From Lutraria lutraria (Eukaryota > Mollusca > Bivalvia > Venerida > Mactridae), in NCBI GenBank assembly GCA_964023205.1, contig OZ026845.1, positions 10,001-74,000 on the forward strand: 64,000 nucleotides of DNA, read 5' to 3'. The stretch's first letter is position 1; every line of letters starts with the position of its first letter. Below the pieces are notes generated by a model, which saw nothing but the letters and a program-made list of their open reading frames with translations, did no database searches and was not told the origin of the DNA. Below are positions 60,901 through 64,000 of the stretch, in pieces. Made by a program: the position numbers and the translations under genes.

Positions 60901-61320
60901 TAAAGAAATATTGCTAAGTATAATTGTTCTTTTTTTCATTCACTGAAAATAATACAAAGACAGACTTTAAACTTGCATTATTGAAGTTATTCTACATTGT
61001 CTATTGTTTTTAATATACCAGGTTTGAATTTTATCCTGATATGATTAGTTTATCTAGAAAAACTAGTGAACCATATTATTTGTCTAGTTTTAAAACTTAT
61101 TCTGTTTTCTAATGAACTATTTACTTCCATCGTAAAAAGTATTATTTTAGAACTCAGCTAGATATAAGTTCATGGAGATATATCACAAAAGTCATAACAT
61201 GATATAAAAATTATATATGTACATGTATATCTAAGATTACATCTGCTAATTTTCTTCTTTTACTTAAGCTCAATAAATATCCAGAAAGAGGAAGAAGATT
61301 CAGTCCACATCCATCATTAA
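30073..61320 (+). CDS. EVC2: Limbin/EVC2-like ciliary membrane protein, 27 coding exons, 1,191 aa
   Basis: Coding exons: 30073-30222, 32120-32290, 34417-34618, 35436-35554, 35932-35988, 40314-40448, 41247-41338, 41765-41934, 43032-43183, 43644-43724, 44023-44133, 44830-45054, 45289-45368, 50713-50945, 51263-51454, 51725-51932, 52295-52387, 54287-54374, 54985-55128, 55787-55888, 56291-56416, 56747-56800, 57060-57223, 57563-57650, 58052-58230, 59953-60060, 61269-61320. All introns are GT..AG, phases match at each join, and the total is 3,576 nt with a stop only at the end. The product has a signal peptide, ectodomain, one transmembrane helix and a long coiled-coil tail, the plan of limbin (1,308 aa in human). 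From memory, local patterns match limbin after the membrane: LDIVNTVN with ELEIATLN, and EEYKREMKKL with EEYDRKMVAL. In vertebrates EVC2 pairs with EVC at the ciliary base and relays Hedgehog signalling through Smoothened. An upstream 5' UTR exon is likely because TTTCAG ends at 30066. Confidence 0.85.
30199..31690. repeat. 35-bp minisatellite in intron 1 seeded by the exon 1 splice junction
   Basis: The unit contains GGATAAGTAAACCTTAATAC, ATAT and GTAAGTAGTAG, about 42 copies. The exon 1 end (GGATATGTAAACCTTAATAC, ATCA, then GTAAGTAGTAGG) is itself the first copy and differs from the best-matching units only at the last two exon bases. Every unit thus carries a donor-like GTAAG(T/A)AG. Confidence 0.92.
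32120..35988 (+). CDS. EVC2: EVC2 exons 2-5: ectodomain
   Basis: Exons 32120-32290, 34417-34618, 35436-35554 and 35932-35988 encode residues 51-233. The sequence alternates short hydrophobic strands with Gly, Asn, Ser and Thr, suggesting a beta-rich fold. Sequons lie at N57 (NAS), N150 (NYS) and N207 (NDT), consistent with a lumenal or extracellular position. There is one cysteine near residue 222. Limbin ectodomains are weakly conserved, so this part supports topology more than identity. Confidence 0.78.
32430..33020. repeat. 60-bp AT-rich minisatellite in intron 2 (about 10 copies)
   Basis: Alternating half-units ATATGTATTTACAATAACCA and ATATATATCTATAAAAATCA, each followed by TACTAATAAT. 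The half-units are related, so this is a 30-bp repeat grown into a 60-bp dimer. It opens frames on both strands that are artefacts. Confidence 0.92.
33022..34165. mobile_element. Foldback element in intron 2, arms of about 100 bp
   Basis: Arms at about 33414-33516 and 34010-34111 are inverted copies at roughly 80% identity; both include GGGCCATTGC(C/A)TATGTGTGG. The centre carries a degenerate GATAACGATAATACGA repeat. Outer phrases (AGTAAAACCTCAATTATTC at 33022 and TTATCCGAATGATTT near 34145) loosely recall pogo/Tigger termini, which is uncertain. No transposase is seen. Confidence 0.55.
34960..35320. repeat. ~55-bp degenerate repeat in intron 3
   Basis: CTTTAACACTCATATATACT and TTATCACTGTTAAACA recur about six times with variable spacing. 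Confidence 0.8.
35803..35820. repeat. 18-bp perfect palindrome in intron 4
   Basis: AAATCCACTAGTGGATTT sits in a GC-richer patch (about 35760-35800) that looks unlike the surrounding intron and may be a repeat fragment. Confidence 0.6.
36115..37385. repeat. 21-bp minisatellite in intron 5 (about 60 copies)
   Basis: The unit is CTACATTAAATCTAGTATATC with variants such as ACATCC and AAAACTAG. Longer-range duplication is visible: 36420-36850 resembles 36900-37220. A 178-codon open frame inside it is an artefact of the 7-codon period. Confidence 0.93.
37411..39153 (+). mobile_element. Dispersed element X, full length, with ~160-bp tandem core
   Basis: Begins AGCTCACCAGAGCACGAATG and ends with hairpin GGGCCATCATGGCCC (39130-39144) then CTCTTGTTTT. 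The core has about eight units marked by TCTAGTGGACCTCTACCAAG, at spacings of 155-171 bp. It has no transposase and no terminal inverted repeats. A related truncated copy is at 46030-47012 and a short inverted relative at 48982-49195. Bivalve pearl-like and Helentron-associated elements share this plan. Confidence 0.75.
39235..40275. repeat. 21-bp minisatellite next to exon 6 (about 48 copies)
   Basis: The unit is TATGTTACATCCTTRTGTCTA. It stops about 40 bp before the exon 6 acceptor. A 403-codon open frame crosses the array and runs through exon 6 in the wrong frame, so it is not a protein. Confidence 0.93.
40314..40448 (+). CDS. EVC2: EVC2 exon 6: transmembrane helix
   Basis: Residues 234-278. 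A hydrophobic run from about 239 to 266 (FTALAFFMAVIVGILLVLLI and onward) is followed by RKKR at 267-270, a stop-transfer signal that places the C-terminus in the cytoplasm. In human limbin the single helix also directly follows the ectodomain and begins with a similar H-G/A-G-F-F pattern. The exon has strong sites: TTTCAG before it and GTAAGA after it. Confidence 0.85.
40449..41764. other. EVC2 introns 6 and 7, no repeat recognised
   Basis: Intron 6 (40449-41246) and intron 7 (41339-41764) are AT-rich, with ordinary GT..AG ends and no array or element that I can identify. Confidence 0.6.
41247..45368 (+). CDS. EVC2: EVC2 exons 7-13: membrane-proximal cytoplasmic region and first coiled coils
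   Basis: These exons encode residues 279 to about 582. After a basic linker, residues 309-365 carry the acidic EEDSIVGVLG and the block REIDNLDIVNTVN, the best local match to limbin. Residues 380-555 are charged and heptad-like (KEN...KQNDEEYKREM; EEISKQRMKLEEKLARRKAL), which predicts coiled coil. Exon 12 includes GKLTDAQIKSVLEDHQKNQK, comparable to a limbin stretch with GELKPEAAKMLLQNYSKIQE. Exon 13 ends in phase 2 (AA) and completes a lysine codon with the first base of exon 14, across a 5.3-kb intron. Confidence 0.82.
41985..42985. repeat. 67-bp minisatellite in intron 8
   Basis: Units of AAAGTTTGTACTGTGAGG, TACTGTGATTACC and TTTTACCTGACAACAGTAATG run mainly from 42420 to 42985 (about 8 copies), with an older copy near 42000-42090. 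The inverted repeat 42094-42216 splits old and young parts. Confidence 0.9.
42094..42216. mobile_element. Short inverted-repeat element (hairpin) in intron 8
   Basis: Arms 42094-42135 and 42171-42216 pair imperfectly: AAATAACACATAGCTT at the outside and AGTAAAAATGTCAGCC next to a loop of about 35 nt. Debris with similar CAGTAAAAA phrases extends to 42420. Likely a miniature transposon. Confidence 0.6.
43475..43655. repeat. Tandem duplication covering the exon 10 acceptor
   Basis: TTGTTATATGTTCCCAGTCA then TTGAT occurs at about 43540-43565 and again at the true acceptor (cut after 43643). Both follow CCCACATGTA...ATGAGAAC phrases. The upstream copy reads SLIIF then a stop, so it would not work in frame. 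Confidence 0.8.
44134..44480. repeat. 41-bp minisatellite starting exactly at the exon 11 donor
   Basis: Units run GTAACAAAATGTGAAATCAT, GTCACTTATCAACTGATTTC, A, about 8 copies. The first copy starts at the donor GTAACAAACAAATTGGG. Each internal junction reads TTTCAGTAAC, so it is acceptor-like and donor-like at once. Confidence 0.9.
45346..45410. repeat. 37-bp duplication of the exon 13 end and donor
   Basis: ACAACTATTGAAGAAATGAA, GAAGTAAGT of exon 13 is repeated at 45383-45410 with GAAG changed to GCAG. The copy therefore shows TATTGCAG, ten exon-like bases (45396-45405) and GTAAG, the layout of a microexon. Confidence 0.85.
46030..47012 (+). mobile_element. Element X, 5'-truncated copy inside the mariner shell
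   Basis: About six ~155-bp core units (TCTAGTGGACCTCTACCAAG), ending with hairpin GGGCCATCATGGCCC (46990-47004) and CTCTTGTT. It lacks the AGCTCACC start seen at 37411. Confidence 0.75.
47192..48955. mobile_element. G/C-skewed foldback element with internal minisatellites
   Basis: The ends CCCGGTGTAACAG (from about 47196) and CTGCTACACCGGG (to about 48951) are inverted with one mismatch. CTTTTTCCCC-type pyrimidine tracts on the left pair with GGGGAAAAAG tracts on the right. Between them lie a ~37-bp TTTCTGAGTTTATA repeat (47390-48060), a ~60-bp GGCCAAGAGGGGAAAAA repeat (48130-48370), and a ~63-bp ATGCAATACTGTTAT repeat with G runs of 5-10 (48370-48890). No open frame of note. Confidence 0.65.
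48982..49195 (-). mobile_element. Short inverted relative of element X
   Basis: Begins ACAAGAGGGCCAAGATGGCC with hairpin GGGCCAAGATGGCCC (48990-49004), then TTGCTCACC, and ends AGATCAGGTGAAC. Read on the minus strand, its termini match element X, but it is ~210 bp and lacks the tandem core. Confidence 0.65.
49250..49706 (-). pseudogene. Mariner transposase N-terminal pseudogene
   Basis: The ATG at 49706 (minus strand) opens MASLNTEEQRTIIKMCISLD, the N-terminal helix-turn-helix pattern of mariner transposases, up to LIYKW. A stop follows and the frame shifts. Downstream the pieces PRSGRLR, DRRVSAWEI, a stop, SRGTINNVWK and LTEKNRN match the usual order of linker, second helix-turn-helix and start of the catalytic region. 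No DDD catalytic block is seen. It is cut short by the element at 48982-49195. Confidence 0.75.
49907..50214. mobile_element. Foldback miniature element inside the mariner shell
   Basis: The left arm AGTTCCCACATCTACAATA, CCTCCCTTGGCGGCCATC, TTGAAAGT (49907-49955) and right arm 50156-50214 are inverted copies, the right with a small insertion. They enclose an AT-rich 200-bp centre. Confidence 0.65.
50506..50679. mobile_element. 174-bp inverted-ended miniature element
   Basis: TGTAACCTCC at 50506 and GGAGGTTACA ending at 50679 are exact inverted 10-mers. TGGTAT flanks lie near both sides, a possible target duplication. It ends 33 bp before exon 14. Confidence 0.55.
50713..57650 (+). CDS. EVC2: EVC2 exons 14-24: long coiled-coil region
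   Basis: These exons encode residues 582-1079, almost continuously charged (Glu, Lys, Arg, Gln) with few prolines, as in the central rod of limbin. Exon 14 has ADANQLIDEAKLTMVAIKEN, comparable to limbin DEDQMEMLLERAQTEVFSIK. Exon 19 has an acidic patch, NNDQDSDDEDV. Exon 18 (54287-54374) has the weakest acceptor: CAAGTTAAG with no good pyrimidine tract. It is set by phase, since only this start joins AG to A-CAG and keeps RQKRMMEEK in frame. All other acceptors end in a recognisable pyrimidine-rich or AT-rich AG. Confidence 0.82.
51933..52294. repeat. Intron 16 with (CT)n microsatellite at the donor
   Basis: Pure and interrupted CT repeats occupy about 51939-52012, starting within 10 bp of donor GTTAGC. 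Three degenerate TTTTGTGAAATATCTAATAA phrases follow. Confidence 0.85.
52400..52790. repeat. 43-bp minisatellite in intron 17 (9 copies)
   Basis: ATTATGTTTACTTTATCACC, ATTATATATACATGCATACA, CAG. Each copy ends ACACAG. It merges into the following 49-bp array, which shares the ATGCAT...ACAG ending. Confidence 0.93.
52776..54045. repeat. 49-bp minisatellite in intron 17 with 549-bp higher-order copy
   Basis: ATTATTAACAATTCTAATTT, TTACCATCACATAATGCATG, CATATACAG, about 25 copies. The variant segment with TAATGCTAATGTTTCC appears twice, 549 bp apart (about 52870 and 53419), showing block duplication. TGCATGCA in each unit is a perfect palindrome. Confidence 0.93.
54411..54740. repeat. 39-bp minisatellite in intron 18 (8 copies)
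   Basis: TGAACACTTGATCCTATGAA, ACAGGATACTAGTATTTGG. It starts 36 bp after the exon 18 donor GTTTCC. ATCCTATGAAACAGGAT in each unit is an imperfect inverted repeat. Confidence 0.92.
54938..54967. repeat. (TA)n microsatellite before exon 19
   Basis: About 14 TA repeats ending 17 bp before the exon 19 acceptor ACACAG. Confidence 0.9.
55129..55590. repeat. 52-bp minisatellite starting exactly at the exon 19 donor
   Basis: GTATGTTTATCTTTTCATGA, TATACTTCAGTTATAAAAGT, TAGGTATCATCT, about 9 copies. The first GTATGT is the functional donor. Nearly every copy keeps GTATGT and an acceptor-like ATACTTCAG. Confidence 0.92.
55892..56030. repeat. 46-bp tandem repeat at the exon 20 donor (3 copies)
   Basis: TGTACCACATTATATATGAG, TAACTATAAGTTCATGGTCA, CGGCAT starts 3 bp into intron 20 (donor GTTTGTACC). 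Confidence 0.88.
58052..61320 (+). CDS. EVC2: EVC2 exons 25-27: C-terminal region
   Basis: Exon 25 (residues 1080-1138) contains FIAELVRNSIIPKEDLESLL, matching in pattern the limbin segment SYLARMAMVPGATLRRLL near its C-terminus. Its donor is GTACGT at 58231. The preceding GT at 58229 would break phase with exon 26. Exons 26 and 27 encode a short Pro/Asn/Ser-rich tail ending KEEEDSVHIHH and a TAA at 61318-61320. The C-terminal basic W-peptide region of vertebrate limbin is not visible in this model. Confidence 0.75.
58390..58960. repeat. 28-bp minisatellite in intron 25 (about 20 copies)
   Basis: TTTTACTGGTTATCAATCAT, TGGACATG. Two copies have one T fewer, which shifts frames. Open frames of ~190 codons here are artefacts. 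Confidence 0.93.
59160..59900 (+). mobile_element. Dispersed element Z with ~160-bp tandem core (intron 25)
   Basis: Four units marked by GGCGGACACTG and TTAGTCAATTTTCAATGTAT start at spacings of 151-170 bp. The 3' end has TGCCCGCCCGCCAAGGG, then a decayed hairpin ACGACCCGTTTTTCAAAAGA, GCGT (59870-59893). No coding sequence. Confidence 0.7.
60380..60730. repeat. 57-bp minisatellite in intron 26 (about 6 copies)
   Basis: TTGTAATATTCCAACACTTA, CCTTCCTGAATGCAGCACTA, ACCTATCTATTTAGACC. Each unit has CACTAACC...TATTTAG, which resembles a branch point and acceptor. Confidence 0.92.
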
Positions 61321-61690
61321 CAACACAATTACTATGACAACAACCAATCTGATAAGTTACTATGACAACAACCAATCTGATAAGTTACAATGACAACAAC
61401 CAATCTGATAAGTTACAATGACAACAACCAATCTGATAAGTTACTATGACAACAACCAATCTGATATGTTACAATGACAACAACCAATCTGATATGTTAC
61501 AATCACAACAACCAATCTGATAAGTTACCATGACAACAACCAATATGATAAGTTATTTTGACAACAACCAATCTGAGAAGTTACAATTACAACAACCAAT
61601 CTGATAAGTTACTATGACAACAACCAATCTGAAAAGTTACAATGACAACAACCAATCTGATAAGTTACTATGACAACAACCAGTCAGTCA
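61316..61690. repeat. 28-bp minisatellite directly after the EVC2 stop codon
   Basis: TTACTATGACAACAACCAAT, CTGATAAG, about 13 copies, beginning within ~15 bp of the TAA. It should be part of the 3' UTR. Confidence 0.9.
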
Positions 61691-62002
61691 ACGAGTGGTC
61701 AGTTTGAAGGATCGTCATAGTTCCAAGAATTTATCATGATATATTATAATTACCATTCTGCTATCAAAGTCTCCCTGATTACATGATGATGACAAACTTA
61801 GTTGGAGTGCCTCCAGCCTTTTACAAATACAATTGACTGGATACAGTTAATATTGTTTTAACAGAATTTGATGTTCTCAGACATTTGTCTAACATTTTGT
61901 CAATAACATTTTTATTATTTTTAAAATATTTATCACTCATACCACCTGTCTGTAAAAGCTAAATAATGAAACATTGGAACTAACATTGGCTTCAACTTTT
62001 TT

Positions 62003-62232
62003 AAGTAACATTTCAATGGTCAGGGATATCCTATGTTTGATGAAGTAACATTTCAATGGTCAGGAATATCCTATGTTTAATGAAGTTACATTTCAAAGGT
62101 CAGGGTTGAAGTAACATTTCAATGGTCAGGGATATCCTATGTTTGATGAAGTAACATTTCAATGGTCAGGGATATGCTATGTTTGATGAAGTAACATTTC
62201 AATGGTCAGGGATATCCTATGTTTGATGAAGT
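62003..62232. repeat. 40-bp minisatellite downstream of EVC2 (about 6 copies)
   Basis: GAAGTAACATTTCAATGGTC, AGGGATATCCTATGTTTGAT, with one truncated copy near 62100. Confidence 0.9.
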
Positions 62233-62948
62233 CAGTCAGTGATATCCTTCTTCTTCCAAATACTGTACCATATCACTCTCAGGGGCATTATCATAAAACA
62301 TGCCTGTGCTAAATTTTCATATACAACGTACATGTATATATATAGGAATGTTATTTTAAATGCTATTCCATGTAAAAAATAATGTTGGATTGAAAAAAAA
62401 GGATATTTCCTTTTATACTGAATCATGACATATATCAGTTTTTACACTTTTTTAGAGGATACACCTTTTTTGCACAAATTTGTAGATGAGGCAACTTACA
62501 TTCATTTAACTACCATTGGTTCATTTAACTTCTTGTAGAAGAAATAAGTTAACAGTCATTTATCATTACCAGACTATTATTGACAATTTTTCTACTAGGC
62601 GTTGGCCGAAGTTAATTTTTTCTTACCACAAAACAAGTCTCAAAGTATTCTTCACATTCTACATCCATCATAACAAGAGATATTATGGTAACACCAGCTA
62701 GGGATGGGTGTGTGGGTGGTATCCACAATAGTCATGTCCACCAGTCTGTGACAGGTTTCAATCTTCACTAAACCTGGCCAAAACTTCGTGGTCATTAATA
62801 CTTAAAATGTGTCTGTCAAGTCTCATGAATTATGTCCCTTGATTCACTGATAAATGATAAATAAGTCCTTGGCTACTTTAGCTTGAACATCTGCCATCAA
62901 ACTATCTCCAGATAATTGTGTAGAGTGTATTTGTGTGACAGTTTTTTG

Positions 62949-63867
62949 TCGAGCCCGCCTGCGGTGAGCTCGACATAGTCGCCACAATGGCGGTTGCGTG
63001 TCTGTACGTTAGTTAGTTAGTTAGTGAGTGAGTGAGTGAGTGAGTGAGTGAGTGAGTTAGTGTGTCCGTCCGGATCCTTGTCCGGGCTGTATCTCCATTA
63101 TGCATTGACACTTTTTAAAATAATTTGGCATAATTGTTAAACACCATGAGACGGTGTGCAGTGCACAAAATCCAGGTCTCTAGCTCAAAGGTCAAGGTCA
63201 CACTTAGAGGTCAAACGTCAAAAATGAGCATTATAGACCTTGTCCGGGCTGTATCTCCCTTATGCATAGAAACTTTTTAAGATAACTTGGCATAATTGTT
63301 AAACACCATGAGGCGGTGTGCAGTGCGCAAGATCCAGGTCTCTAGCTCAAAGGTCAAGGTCACACTTAGAGGTTAAACGTCAAAAATGAGCACTATAGAC
63401 CTTGTCCGGGCTGTATCTCCCTTATGCATAGAAACTTTTTAAGATAACTTGGCATTATTGTTAAACACCATGAGATGGTGTGCAGTGCGCAAGATTCAGG
63501 TCTCTAGCTCAAAGGTCACACTTAGAGGTCAAACATAAAAAATAATCATTATACACCTTGTCAGGGCTGTGTCTCCCTTATGCATTGAATTGTTTGAAAA
63601 TGACTAGCCATAAAACAATGAGACCATGTGTCTTGGGCAACACCCAGATTTTCATAGGTCAAAGGTCAAGATTACACATTTGGTCAAATATATTTTCCTT
63701 GTCTGGGCTGTAACTTCTGTTTGCATTCAAGGATTTTTAAATAAATTGGTATAAAAGTTTACTACAATGAAATGATGTGTCATGAATATCACCCATACTT
63801 GTAGTTCAAAGGTCTAGATCACAAGCTGGCTAAACAGGGGCTTGACATGTTGCCCTTGGGCTTCTAG
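62949..63867 (+). mobile_element. Element Y, Helitron-like ends with ~160-bp tandem core
   Basis: Starts TCGAGCCCGCCTGCGG and ends with hairpin GCCCTTGGGC (63852-63861), TT, CTAG (63864-63867), then T. The core repeats CCTTGTCCGGGCTGTATCTC at 162, 162, 156 and 141 bp spacing. A (GTGA)n run lies at 63022-63056. A TC start, 3' hairpin and CTAG end are Helitron traits, though the hairpin-to-end gap is shorter than usual and the base before TC is G. No Rep/helicase is present. Confidence 0.6.
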
Positions 63868-63984
63868 TTTTAAAACTTCATACTTTCTGTTTTGATAGTC
63901 TCAATCATATGTTATGTCTTAAGATTTTGTTTTAAGATTCTATTTTGTTTTGTTTCATTGTTGTTGCCTTTTACAACTTTTTAC

Positions 63985-63990
63985 AATAAA
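63985..63990 (+). terminator. Candidate poly(A) signal AATAAA
   Basis: I see no AATAAA between the EVC2 stop (61320) and this site. The T-rich stretch before it resembles a vertebrate or mollusc 3' UTR end. If used, the EVC2 3' UTR would be ~2.7 kb, include two minisatellites and element Y, and be cleaved just past the window edge. Confidence 0.4.
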
Positions 63991-64000
63991 AATGTCTCCA

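Noticed and set aside
30073..61320. Identification as EVC rather than EVC2
   Set aside because: The cleavable signal peptide with a ~210-residue ectodomain before the helix, and recalled pattern matches along the cytoplasmic part, fit limbin. EVC has a short N-terminus before its helix. A profile search would settle it.

Overview
The window looks like a subtelomeric region of an animal chromosome, most likely a lophotrochozoan and plausibly a bivalve mollusc. The grounds are TTAGGG-type telomere tracts (written CCCTAA on the + strand), spliced exons with GT..AG introns, AT-rich intergenic DNA, mariner/Tc1 remnants, and several dispersed elements with a core of about 160-bp tandem units, a known habit of bivalve repeats. 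The species call is inference. There are no bacterial-type genes, rRNAs or CRISPR arrays, and no tRNA I can support.

Layout. 1-16.1 kb: higher-order subtelomeric satellite of 198-bp units, a conserved ~1.1-1.2 kb segment and short CCCTAA tracts, in periods of about 2.1-2.5 kb. 16.1-19.5 kb: AT-rich array that alternates strand and is built from inverted repeats. 19.5-21.0 kb: 47-bp minisatellite. 21.0-30.0 kb: no gene. It holds a palindrome cluster, a foldback element, a Tc1-like transposase tail split by a 974-bp element with 40-bp inverted ends, and 26-, 51- and 44-bp minisatellites.

30.07-61.32 kb: the one recognisable gene, on the + strand. I can splice it into 27 coding exons giving a continuous 1,191-residue reading frame. 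It has a signal peptide, a glycosylatable ectodomain of about 210 residues, one transmembrane helix and a long charged coiled-coil tail. I identify it as limbin/EVC2, the ciliary partner of EVC that transmits Hedgehog signals through Smoothened. Its introns are filled with tandem arrays. Several arrays begin exactly at a splice junction, and in three introns the repeat unit contains a copy of that junction. Intron 13 also holds a mariner shell of 4.5 kb with four later insertions.

61.3-64.0 kb: probable 3' UTR or downstream DNA with two more minisatellites and a Helitron-like element. A poly(A) signal lies at the very end of the window.

The standout signal is the link between minisatellites and splice sites in the EVC2 gene. 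Next come the mixed telomere/satellite structure, and three dispersed families that share ~160-bp tandem cores and 3' hairpins. Every identification is by eye. No database search or alignment was run.
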